From assembly GCF_037893015.1 (NCBI RefSeq), contig NC_133666.1, positions 163,233,051 through 163,297,050 on the forward strand: a stretch of DNA of 64,000 bases, in the 5' to 3' direction. This DNA is from Macrotis lagotis. Lineage: Eukaryota; Chordata; Mammalia; Peramelemorphia; Peramelidae. A program made the translations under genes and the position numbers. Of the stretch, positions 12,545 through 21,803 are shown in pieces. Every line of letters begins with the position of its first letter. Position 1 is the stretch's first letter. The notes below the pieces were generated by a model. The model saw only the letters and a program-made list of their open reading frames with translations. It was not told where the DNA came from and made no database searches.

Positions 12545-12990
12545 TCATATATATATACATACATGTATAATTCATATATATATATATGTGTGTGTGTGTG
12601 TGTATAATTTTGTCACTTTCATTACCAGATGTGAACTGTGACTGTGAAGAGCTAGTATTTCTTGACCAGTTTGGAAACTGTCAAAACCATAGCAAGAACT
12701 TCTATTAGCTAAGCAGCTAATTAATGGCAGAGATAGTATACAACTTTCTTTACTCCCAGTCCCCTATCTCCTTTATTGATGATGTGGTTAATTAGTCAAG
12801 AGTCAAAGCATATTGTATAAATACTTCTATGAATCATGTATAAAAACATATACACAAACACAATTACAAAATATACACTACATATATATATATGAAGGAA
12901 TAAATACTAAGGCTAAGCATGCATAAATACACGTACACAAATCCATATACAAATACATGTGTATACATATATACACACACTCTAGATAGA
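12545..12990. repeat. AT-rich simple-sequence patches
   Basis: (AT)n/(TG)n at 12,545-12,605, and TATACACA-type repeats at about 12,840-12,985. The intervening 12,605-12,840 has no recognised feature. Confidence 0.8.
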
Positions 12991-13029
12991 TCAGTGGATA
13001 GACAGTTATAGTTATAAATATAGGAAAAA

Positions 13030-13215
13030 CATTAACTGAACATCTAGTATCATGTTAATTGTCTCATTTCATCATCACAAAACCTATGGAGTTACTGTCC
13101 ACATATTACGATTGAGAAAACAGAGGCAGAGCATAAGCAACTTGCCCAAGGTCACAAAATTAATATGATGGGGGCTAGATTTTAGCTCTTCTTCTACTGT
13201 GCCCTACTGGCAACA
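13030..13215 (-). mobile_element. MIR, antisense
   Basis: Contains 'tcatcatcacaaaacctatg' (about 13,069), 'ttgagaaaacagaggcagag' and the core 'aacttgcccaaggtcacaaa' (about 13,139). The antisense head ends with 'ctactgtgccctactggcaa'. All are in MIR antisense order. Confidence 0.8.
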
Positions 13216-13234
13216 TTATACATGAATATTTTGA

Positions 13235-13620
13235 CTGTTCTAGGTGCTTGAGGTGATTCAAAATAGAAGCATCAAATAGAAGTCCCAGAGTGAAGACTGA
13301 ACCATTTGGGAATTATTTAAGAAAATAAAGAAAATGCAGAATTTGGCAAAAGCTTGTGTAGGAGGGACTACATCATGAATCTAGTTTGACTCCTGGGTTT
13401 CAAGTCAATGGGACTGGGAAGATGGTGACATCCTAAAGATATTGCATACCTTTTGGATATATTGAGTTTAAAATCGACTTGACATCTAGTTCAAGATGTC
13501 TAAAAGGTAGTTGGAGATGTTAGATTGGAGGTCAGCAGACAGAAATGTGGTAGATAAAGAATGTATTATGTGCTAGGCACTATGCTGACCAAAGAAGATA
13601 CACATATTGAAAAGAAAAAA
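13235..13620 (+). mobile_element. Unclassified ancient interspersed repeat
   Basis: The block 'aaggtagttggagatgttag' (about 13,504) and the following 'gtattatgtgctaggcacta' (about 13,564) match wording I recall from a common old mammalian dispersed repeat. Related text occurs at 35.6-36.1 and 41.6-42.4 kb. I cannot assign a class. No coding potential. Confidence 0.35.
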
Positions 13621-14540
13621 GATAGACAGTTATAGATATAACTGGCACAGTTAGAAGAGCAGAGGTCCTGAAGATAGTGATGAGGTAAAAGTATCAAGCC
13701 CAATGAAGGTTGGTAGGAGGATGATATTGGTTCTCAGAGAAATTTTAAATTTGAAGGATATTGGATGGGTGAAATTGTATTTTAGGTACTTCTACAGAGA
13801 AAAGTTTTTCAAGACACTTATAAACAGGTATGTGTTGGTTAGATTGTCCTTACCTGGACTCCCAGACTTGCCCTCCTCTCCTTTTTGAACTTTGGAACAG
13901 ATGATTTTAGTTTTGAGAAGAAAAGGAACTAAGCAAGTAAAAGAAAACTGGAGGCCAATGGAAAAAATATATAAGAACAACGTTGTGGAGAAAAGATCTA
14001 GTTAATTCAATTATCTGTTAGAACAATGATGCATACTTTCCCCATGTCTTCTCTCTCTTTCCATTGGAGGAATCAGAATGACCTACTGTTTTATTTGCTC
14101 TCTTTAATTTTCTTGATTCTCTATAGTAGGACATGTACAACTTGGTTTCTAAGTTGTATTCATGACAAAAATATTGGCTCACACAAATATAAACATAATT
14201 TTTATTATTCTCATTACTTATTTATAAAGATGAAAGACAGAGGGAGAGAGGGAGAGAGGGAACATTTGAATTTTTTAGAGACAAACTTTAATGATCCAGA
14301 TGAGGGATGGTGGTGACTGAACCTGGATCAGAACTATTAGTTTCAATAGACAGGATAGCACCTTTGGAAAAATAATCTGAAACTCAGATGTCACTCATTC
14401 TAGCCAACAATCAGACTGAAATTGATTAGGACCTCATTCCAGTAATAAGCTCAGTTGAATGAGTGCTATTTCTTCCTTTCTTGAACTTCAGGCTTACTGG
14501 GTTTGAAAAAGAAGCCTTATGTTTAAAAATGAAGAAAGAA
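13621..14540. other. No recognisable feature
   Basis: No gene. A 96-codon open frame at 14,026-14,316 shows no recognisable motif and ends in a purine-rich patch (14,228-14,262). I take it as chance. Confidence 0.5.
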
Positions 14541-14544
14541 GTGA

Positions 14545-15262
14545 AATTTTTTATTTTTTTAATTTTACAATTTCCCCCTCAATCTTCCTTCCTTCCCCTC
14601 ACCCTCCCATAGAAGGCAGTCTGACAGTCTTAACATTGTTTCCATGCTACATTGATCAAAATTGAATGTGTTGAGAGAGAAATCATATCCTTCAGGAAAA
14701 ATTTTAAAAAAGAGAAAGCAAAATTATATAACAACATACCTTTTTTTTAAAAAAAATAAAAGGTAATAACCTTGTCTTTGTTCAAACTCCAAAATTCCCT
14801 CTTTAGATACTGATGGGTATTCTCCATCACAGATACCCCAAAATTGTCCCTGATTGTTGCACTGATGAAATGAGCAGGTCTATCAAGATTGATCATCACC
14901 CCTATGTTGCTGTTAGGGTATACAGTGTTCTTCTGGTTCTGCTCAGCTTGCTCAGTATCAATCCATAAAAATCCTTCCAGGCTTCTCTGAATTCCCATCT
15001 CTTCTGACTTCTAATAGAACAATAGTGTTATAAAATATACATATACCGCAATTTATTCAGCCATCCCCCAAATGATGGGCATTTACTCAGTTTTCAATTC
15101 TTTGCCACCAAAAGCAGAGCGGCTATGAATATTTTTGTACAAGTGATGTTTTTTACCCTTTTTCATGATCTCTTCAGGGTATATACCTAGTAGTAGCATT
15201 GCTGCATCAAAGGATATGCATATTTTTATTGTCCTTTGGGCATGGCATTGAAATTCTTGGTA
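14545..15262 (-). mobile_element. LINE-1, antisense, short 5'-truncated copy
   Basis: It begins with the antisense 3' end 'tttaattttacaatttcccc' (about 14,558). It follows the same order as the 3' ends at 25.7 and 47.9 kb: a polypyrimidine block, 'attgaatgtgttgagagaga', 'tctgttttctGCTC' type text and 'ccatcccccaaatgatgggc'. It stops at 'tttgggcatggcattg' (about 15,250), in the 3' UTR/ORF2 terminus. Length about 0.7 kb. Confidence 0.9.
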
Positions 15263-15604
15263 ATTTCCTACTGGACATGCTTATGTAAGTTTCTTGCCTT
15301 GGGATAATTGAAAACTAATTTAATCTTGTTTTTCAGGCTCTGTGGTATGCTATCCAAGTCTTGATTCTTTTCCTTCTGAGAAATATGACACACAAGCACA
15401 ACTGCAGTATACTCTGTCCCTCTCCACCAAAGGGTCCCACTAAACTTTGAACCATAATTATAGCTTGGGTTTAAGATTAGGGAAACCTGATGTCTGAAGA
15501 GAGGTGAAGATCAGTTTATCAAACAATCTGTCTCCTAATACTTACATTCCAGACACTTGAGGAGGATAAAGTTTAGGTCTGCCTTATGTCTAGGTATTCC
15601 CATA

Positions 15605-15782
15605 ATGGGGAGGTAGAAAAGTTGTTTTCTCATTAAATTTCTGCAAGGCAATGGAGTTAAGTGAATTTTCCAAGGTTTCACAACTAAGTAATTATCAGCT
15701 GTCTGAGACTGGATTTGAATTCAGGTCTGCCTGACTCCAGGGCCAATGCTCTAGCCACTACACCACCCCATTGCCCCACTTT
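15605..15782 (-). mobile_element. tRNA-headed SINE, antisense
   Basis: It has a T-rich antisense tail ('gttgttttctcattaaattt') followed by 'ctgcaaggcaatggagttaa' (15,642). A CORE-like region follows, then the antisense B-box 'tggatttgaattcaggtc' (about 15,710) and the head 'ccactacaccaccccattgc'. This is the same family as 31,189-31,338 and 52,714-52,858. Confidence 0.85.
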
Positions 15783-16160
15783 TCCTTCCTTTTCAAAGAA
15801 TACCAATGACATCATGTGGTTATTTACTGACTTTTGCTTAAATTGCTTTTAAGTGAGGCAGAGTTGCACACATTTTTCACCCTCACGCTCTCTTCCAAAG
15901 ACATTGAAATTAGACAAATGTTTTGACGAATAACCTTAGTGTCTTTAATGTCTGACCAAACTCTGGGTGCTTTACAGTACCTTCTTTAGTCACCTTCATA
16001 GCCATTGGAAAAAAATGTACTTATCATTCATTCAGTTAACCCACCACTGAAATTGTAGCCTATCAGTTTTCCTCAATCTCATTTAGTCAATCTGCCATGA
16101 CAGTTGTGATTTACAGCTTTTGGAAGCATAGGCAGATTGAGTGGACACTAAGTGAATATC
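15783..16160 (-). mobile_element. RTE-tail SINE/LINE remnant, antisense
   Basis: The segment 'accaatgacatcatgtggtt' (about 15,803) and 'aagtgaggcagagttgcaca' (about 15,852) is the reverse complement of the block at 2,905-2,930. 'cctcacgctctcttccaaag' corresponds to the upstream part of that family. Boundaries are approximate. Confidence 0.5.
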
Positions 16161-16584
16161 AAACTCTAAACAGAGTTTGGTAACCCACACACCATAGTCC
16201 TCCCTTAAGATCCCATTCAAGTAATCAGTACTTAAAAGTTTAGATTAGATATTGGGCAGTTACTTAGCTTCTCTACATAAATAAAAACACTAACCACAAA
16301 AGGTGTATAAACATTGAACAAACAAGAAATTTAAGTAAGTATTAGTATATCATAACAATGTGAAGGTGGTTGATACCAAAGGATCAAACTACAAATATTC
16401 TGTGAGACTACAAAATTGCCATTTAATTTTTAATTCAAGTCTGCATTAACCTATATTTCTATAGCTATATTTCTATTGCTAAAGAAACCAGACCAGAGAT
16501 AGGGCTCATTTTCTTGCTAATGATTATCTTTCCCAAGGAATGCCCAAAAGCAATTTTCAGTTGTCCCTCAGGAAATGCAGCTGG
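16161..16584. other. No recognisable feature
   Basis: About 420 bp of non-repetitive AT-rich DNA between an RTE-type remnant and the first L1 5' end. No gene-like signal. Confidence 0.5.
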
Positions 16585-17398
16585 TGGGACTTCCAGGGCA
16601 GAGTCAAGATGGTTTGTGAAGCTAGCATGCTCCCAGAGCTATTTCCTACACAATGTTAAATGAAACTTCTATTAAGACATTAAAGCTATAGATCCTCCCC
16701 TCCCCCCAAAAAAGAGCAAAACAAGTTCACAACTCTAAATGCTGTGGAGGACCTTTAGTGAAAGTCTGTCTCTACAGGGGAAAATGGAAATTAGAGTCTA
16801 TCTAGGCAAAAGAATGGGAAAGTCTATAGGGGACATCTAGCCACAACACAACCCAGGTCCCAGGAGCTAGACAGCAACCCCAGGTCCCAGTAACTAGATA
16901 GAAAGTCAGCAGGAATTGTCCCCACCCTGAACAAAGTCTGAGCCCTGGGAACAGTGGTACAACAGATAGGACTAGGCAGGGAGCAAACCACATAATAGGC
17001 AGTCTGGAGATAAAGGAAGAAACAAACCTCTTCATAAACAACACCTGGGCTATTTAGGCAACACCTTGGCAAACAATAAACCAGGGACCAGACTCCAGTC
17101 CCAGCACAAAATGCTCAGAACTAATTGCTCTATAACCCAGGAGCAGAAATTAACAATAAAAAATTAAAAAGCATACCAACCATAGAAAGATACAATTCAA
17201 ATAGAGATGATAAAAATACAATCTCAGAAGGAGAAATCCATGATAAATTATGTACATGGAAGTCTCAAAGGAGTTGTGAATTGATTCAAAACCTCATGGA
17301 AGAGCTTTACAAATATTTTGAAAAGAAGAGAGGAAAATGAAAAATGGAAAAAAAATTAGTCATGCAGGGTAATGTTAAAAAAAATCACTGAAGAAAAC
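16585..17398 (+). mobile_element. LINE-1 'A': 5' UTR and start of ORF1
   Basis: It starts with the L1-like 5' end 'gggacttccagggcagagtc' followed by 'aagatgg', the common L1 5' terminus. The sequence to about 17,110 is 5' UTR, paralleled by element D from about 23,535 to 24,060. The following A-rich part (17,110-17,398) parallels D at 24,060-24,330. The element is interrupted at about 17,398 by an L1 3' fragment and resumes at about 18,415. Confidence 0.8.
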
Positions 17399-18414
17399 AG
17401 TCACAAACCATTCCACAACTGATAAATGGTCAAAGGATATGGACAGACAGTTTTCAAATGAAGAAATTAAAGATATATATAATCATATGAAAAAATACTC
17501 CAAATCATTATTGATTAGAGAAATGCAAATTAAAACAACAATGAGATATTATCTCATACCTATCAGATTGGTCAAGATGAGAAAAAGGGAAAACTATCAA
17601 TGTTGGAGAGGTTTTGTGAGGATTTGGACATTGTTGCATTGCTGGTGGAGTTGTGAATGGATCCAAACTTTCTGGAGAGCAATATGGAACTATGTGCAAG
17701 GAGCAATAAAACTGTTGATATCTTTTGCCCCAACAATTCCAAAATAGATCTATATCCAGAAGAAATTATTTAAAAAAGGGGAAAATCCTACATATTACAA
17801 AATATTCATAGTAGCTCTTTTTGTAGTGGCAAAGAATTAGAAACTGAAGGAATGTCCATCAACTGGGGATTTTCTAAACAAGTTATGGCAAGTGAATACT
17901 GTAGAATACTATTCTTCTATAAGAAACCATAAATGGTCAGACTCAAAAGAAGTATGGCATAATTTATAGGATGTGATACTGAGTGAAGGAAATGGAACCA
18001 AGAGAACAGTATACACATTAACAACAACTTTGTGAGATGAACAGTCTTGATGGAAGCATCTCCTGACAGCAGTTCAGAGAGCTAGTACAACTGTATTTGA
18101 CTATGGACTGTTATCCCAATTCAGAGGATGAAAAATAAAATAAAACTAAACATACACAGACACACACAGACACACACAAACAACCATTCAGAATCTGATG
18201 AACACTTTATAAAAATTACCTTTTATGTATCCCTTTCCCTTAATCTTGATTCTCAAACCCAAAATCACAAATATGTAACCATATTTATCAGAATATGTAT
18301 GTACAATGCTAAACTGACTGTTCAACACTGAGGGGAAGAAAGGTGGGAAGGGAGGGTAGAAGTAAATTTTGTAACTTAAAAATATGCATGTGCATATGGA
18401 TGATAATTTTTTTA
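17399..18414 (+). mobile_element. LINE-1 'B': nested 3' fragment (ORF2 C-terminus and 3' UTR)
   Basis: It opens with 'ccattccacaactgataaat' and the ORF2 C-terminal domain. The frame 17,439-17,747 includes N-E-E-I-K-D-I-Y and L-L-I-R-E-M-Q-I-K. It then runs through the 3' UTR: 'ggaatactattcttctat' region, CA/GACA repeats at 18,155-18,180, and the terminal 'gtgcatatggatgataattt'. After the A-rich end the host L1 A resumes. This is a 5'-truncated insertion into the ORF1 5' part of L1 A. I could not define a target-site duplication. Confidence 0.75.
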
Positions 18415-19074
18415 AAAAATAAATCAATTCCTTTAAAAGCAAAAATGACCAATTTTGAAAAGAATGTTACTCATCAAAAAATAAAATCATCAACTGGAAA
18501 AGTAATAAAATGCATCAAAAAATAAAATCAATCAACTCAAAAGGAAAATAACTAATTTAAAAGTAACATTAAGCAATAAGAAAAAGAAATGCAAAAGCTA
18601 AATGAAGAAGATATAACCCTAAAAAACTAAATTGGACAAATGGAAACTGATGACTCTATGAGACACCAAGATTCCAACAAACAAAATCAAAAGGGTGAAA
18701 AAAACAAGAAAATGAAAAGTAACTTTTATGAAAAACAAACAATCTGGAAAATAGAACAAGGAAAGATAATTTATGAATAATTAGCTTATCCAAATGTCTA
18801 GGTTAGAAAAAAAGTAGCTTAGAAAATATATTTCAGAAAATTATCATGGAAAACTGTGGTAAAATACTAGGGCAAAAAGATAAAATTATCCTTGAAAGAA
18901 TATACAGAACACCTTTAGAAAAACCCCCCAGAATAAAAACTCCAAGGACTATCATAAGTCAAATTCCAGAATTTTCAACAAAAGGAGTAAATATTGAAAG
19001 CAGTCAAAAATAAATATTTAAGTACAAAGGAAGCCCAATCAAAATTACATAGAAGTTTTCAACTTCAGGGACTT
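18415..19074 (+). mobile_element. LINE-1 'A', continuation: ORF1 remnant
   Basis: It resumes with 'aaatcaattcctttaaaagc' and aligns with D from about 24,325 to 24,840. Shared landmarks are 'gacaaatggaaactgatgac' against 'aacaaatagaaaccaatgaa', the 'gaatatacagaacacc' region and 'ggagtaaatattgaaagcag'. These are the coiled-coil and RNA-binding portions of ORF1, with many stops. The segment ends where L1 C's 5' UTR begins, and ORF1 C-terminus, ORF2 and 3' UTR of A are missing. Confidence 0.7.
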
Positions 19075-19542
19075 AAAGTCAAGATGTCAAAGAAGCCAGG
19101 CACTCTCCTAAGGTCTCCTTACTTTGCCTCAGAAATAATATGAATAAAGCCTCTTAACACAATCCAGATCCACAAAAGCCAGAAAGAGCAAAGGAGAGAA
19201 ACATTTATCACCAAGGTCTGTATCAGGAGAATGTGGGTGAGCAGGGGCAGAGAGCAGAGAGCCAGCGTAGGGGCAGTGGGTTAAGATCTGGGTCTAACCT
19301 GAGTATTGCCATGGAAGCTTGACTTTGGGAGCAGGCAGGAGAGGTGCAGCAAGGTTAGAAAAAGAGTTCCAGTGCAGTAGTTGGGAGATCTCCGGAACAG
19401 TGACTAGACATCAAACCAATTATTTCTGCTAGCCTGGAAGAGCAGGGCCATGAGCCCAGCATTTTCCAGTTTAGTGCCACCCTCCTCCTTGGAAGAAATG
19501 GAATCTTCCCATCACAAACACAGTAACAACCCCCCATCCCCC

Positions 19543-19545
<3 letters not shown>

Positions 19546-19602
<57 letters not shown>
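19546..19602. repeat. (CA)n microsatellite
   Basis: Nearly uninterrupted CA dinucleotides (about 28 units) within the L1 C 5' UTR. Confidence 0.95.
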
Positions 19603-19603
<1 letters not shown>

Positions 19604-19922
19604 CCTCCCAAACTCAGGTGTGGCAAAAGATCTTTCCCATTATGGAATGAATAATAAGATTACCTATATAGACCAAGGGTCCAGCACATATTGTTCAAGG
19701 ATAATTCAGCCCCTGCTGCTCCCCCCCCACCTCAGACCTAGGGAGTAGGCTGCAAATCAAGGTCACAGGCATGCCAAAGAAAGCTTCTAGCACCCCCTAC
19801 TAGCCAGCCCTCTTAGCGTTACTTAGCCCAGCCAGCAAAACCTCTAGACTTTTCAAAACCAGATGTCTATGAGCTAAACCCTCCCCAAACATAAGATCCT
19901 AGGAAATGAAGAAAAGGCAGAG

Positions 19923-19938
19923 AAAAAGGGGAGGGGTC
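19923..19938 (+). repeat. 5' target-site duplication of the 14-3-3 retrocopy
   Basis: The 16-bp AAAAAGGGGAGGGGTC is repeated after the retrocopy's poly(A) at about 21,799-21,816, with two extra Gs in the 3' copy. The A-rich start fits an L1 endonuclease cleavage site. Sequence on either side joins into continuous L1 C once the insert is removed. Confidence 0.75.
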
Positions 19939-20051
19939 GGCCAAAGCCTAGAGCGGATCAAAGTAGGGGCGATCGGAGGCAGCGAAGGTGAAGGCTTTCA
20001 AGGATTCTTCTGGATCTGGGTCGGTTCTCTCCCGCCCCGCCGCCTCCCACC

Positions 20052-20789
20052 ATGGAGAAGACCGAGATGATCCAGAAGGCCAAGCTGGCCGAGCAGGCCG
20101 AGCACTACAACGACATGGCCACCTGCACGAAGGCGGTGACCGCGCAGGGCTCCGAGCTCTCCAAGGAGGAGTGCAACCTGCTCTTGGTGGCCTACAGGAA
20201 CGTGGTTGGGGGCCGAAGGTCGGCCTGGAGGGTCATTTCGAGCATTGAGCCGAAAACTGACACTTCGGACAAGAAGATGCAGCTTGTCAAGGACTACCGG
20301 GAGAAGGTGGAGTGCGAGCTGAGGTCCATCTGCACCACCGTCCTGGAACTGTTGGATAAGTTTTTAATAGCCAATGCTACTAATCCAGAGAGCAAGGTCT
20401 TCTATCTGAAAATGAAGGCAGACTACTTCCAGTACCTTGCTGAAGTAGCCTGTGAAGATGACCGAAAACACACAATAGATAATTCCCAAGGAGCTTATCA
20501 AGAAGCATTTGACATCAGCAAGAAAGAGATGCAACCTACACATCCAATTCGCCTGGAGCTAGCTCTTAACTTTTCTGTATTTTACTATGAGATTCTTAAT
20601 AACCCAGAGCTTGCCTGCACATTGGCTAAAATGGCTTTTGATGAGGCTATTGCAGAACTTGATATGTTGAATGAAGATTCCTACAAAGACAGTACCCTTA
20701 TCATGCAGTTGCTGAGAAACAACCTAACATTATGGACATCAGACAGTGCAGGAGAAGAATGTGATGCTGCAGAAGGTGCAGAAAATTAA
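20052..20789 (+). CDS. YWHAQ: 14-3-3 protein theta-like, intronless open frame (245 aa)
   Basis: The start ATG lies in a strong Kozak context (cccaccATGG), and the frame has the normal 245-residue theta length and C-terminal tail ([10 protein letters not shown]). 14-3-3 proteins are nine-helix dimeric cytosolic adaptors that bind phosphoserine/threonine motifs on kinases, phosphatases and signalling proteins. Family signatures are visible: R-N-V-V-G-G-R-R-S at 49-57 and [10 protein letters not shown] at 178-187. Against human theta as I recall it, about 23 residues differ. R56, K120, Y128, L172, N173, E180 and S232 are kept. Two of the four phosphate-pocket residues are changed: K49 is Arg and R127 is Gln (CAG at 20,430-20,432). 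R18H, R41C, Q67P, S88C, T194M and T205M also differ. An open frame with a weakened pocket suggests a young or relaxed retrocopy. A functional, altered protein is possible but unproven. Confidence 0.9.
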   Translation: MEKTEMIQKAKLAEQAEHYNDMATCTKAVTAQGSELSKEECNLLLVAYRNVVGGRRSAWRVISSIEPKTDTSDKKMQLVKDYREKVECELRSICTTVLELLDKFLIANATNPESKVFYLKMKADYFQYLAEVACEDDRKHTIDNSQGAYQEAFDISKKEMQPTHPIRLELALNFSVFYYEILNNPELACTLAKMAFDEAIAELDMLNEDSYKDSTLIMQLLRNNLTLWTSDSAGEECDAAEGAEN

Positions 20790-21796
20790 AATTCATACAG
20801 AGTGTCATCTTCCTTTCTCTCAAGAAACCTTTTTACACGTCTCCATTCTTTATAGCTCCACTTGGATTTCCTACAGCAAAGAATCCATTCATGTGTATGG
20901 AAATGAACTGTTTATAGTCTTTTCATACTGCAGCTTTGGGAAAACTCCATTCCTTGATTTGTGTTTGTCCTGGCCTTCCTGGTGTGCAGTTACTGCTGTA
21001 GAAAAGTATTAATAGCTTCATTTCATATAAACATAAGTAACTGCCAAACACTTATGTAGAGGATTAAAGTGTATCTGGTATTCAAAAATCTGAACCAGTT
21101 CTGCAAGTGACTGTGTTCTTGTATTACAGTGAAGATATGAAAATGTAGTTAAATACAACTCAAGGGTTTTACATAGCTTCCCCTGCCTACCCCCATAGTC
21201 TCAACTTGTTTTTCAGGGTTTTTCTTTCAGCAAACAACTTTCATATAATCTTAAATATTCCTTTTAAGGAGGAATCTGGAAGTATTTGGGTCAAATGGAA
21301 ACGAATTTGGTATTATAGAGTTAGGGATCACAAGCTGAAATAGTTCTCCTGTAAGATATGTCCTGTGACAGCACGAAGTTTTCTTACCCTTCAGTTGCTG
21401 CTGTTTCATTTGACAATTTCTTCTCAATAAAAGTTCACTCACACTCCTGCCTTTGTAGTTCTGGTGTCCACTTTACTATGTAATAGAAGTAGCATGTAAC
21501 TACCAGAATAGAATGTTGCTTTTTGGCAAATTAAAGTGCATGTCATTTCTTAATACACTAGAATGGGGGGAACCATTGGAAATACACCAGTCCAGGCCTA
21601 ATTTTTTAGTACTTTTCCATGTAGATTTGTGCACATGTGAGAGGGTGTCACGTTTGTCCAGTGATTGTTTATTAGAAAGTTTGGACCACTATTGTGTGTT
21701 GCTAATCATTGATTGTAGTCCCAAAAAAGCAGTGTGAAAATGTTATGCCCTATGTAACAGCAAAGTAACATAAAATAAAATTGCATTTTATAAACC
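20790..21796 (+). other. YWHAQ: 3' UTR of the 14-3-3 theta retrocopy
   Basis: About 1 kb following the stop codon, unlike the surrounding L1. It is uninterrupted by introns or repeats and ends about 17 bp after an AATAAA hexamer (21,774-21,779) at an A tract. An upstream AATAAA at 21,426-21,431 may mark an alternative polyadenylation site of the parental mRNA. The small open frames inside (20,746-21,012; 21,513-21,737) are chance frames. Confidence 0.85.
21774..21779 (+). promoter_or_regulatory. Polyadenylation signal carried by the retrocopy
   Basis: AATAAA, about 17 bp upstream of the A tract at 21,797-21,803. This spacing is typical of a genuine cleavage site in the parental transcript. 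Confidence 0.8.
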
Positions 21797-21803
21797 AAAA
21801 AAA

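Larger units (their letters stand above)
19075..19938 (+). mobile_element. LINE-1 'C': 5' UTR up to the retrocopy insertion site
   Basis: It begins around 'aagtcaagatgtcaaagaag' (19,076), an L1-type 5' end. The segment is richer in G+C than its surroundings and has the Met-containing lead-in to ORF1 near 19,906. A long (CA)n tract lies at 19,546-19,602. It is cut at 19,938 by the 14-3-3 retrocopy and continues after 21,804. Confidence 0.75.
19939..21803 (+). pseudogene. YWHAQ: Processed retrocopy of YWHAQ (14-3-3 theta), full transcript-like unit
   Basis: The insert looks like a reverse-transcribed mRNA: about 113 bp of GC-rich 5' leader, an uninterrupted 245-codon frame with no introns, about 1 kb of 3' UTR, an AATAAA at 21,774-21,779 and a short A tract at 21,797-21,803. 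A near-perfect target-site duplication flanks it (19,923-19,938 and about 21,799-21,816). It sits at the 5' UTR/ORF1 junction of L1 C in the same orientation as the L1. A second AATAAA lies at 21,426-21,431. The multi-exon parent gene is elsewhere. Whether this copy is transcribed cannot be told from sequence. The frame is open, so 'pseudogene' here means processed copy rather than proven dead gene. Confidence 0.93.

Noticed and set aside
19355..19650. Frames with C-V or H-T repeats near the (CA)n tract, and similar frames at 6,301-6,565
   Set aside because: Translated dinucleotide microsatellites.
19939..20051. A host promoter/CpG island upstream of the 14-3-3 frame
   Set aside because: The GC-rich leader is only about 110 bp and lies inside the target-site duplications, so it is copied 5' UTR. 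No independent promoter can be supported.
20746..21012. 88-codon frame after the 14-3-3 frame
   Set aside because: It overlaps the stop and lies in the retrocopy's 3' UTR in another frame. No motif.
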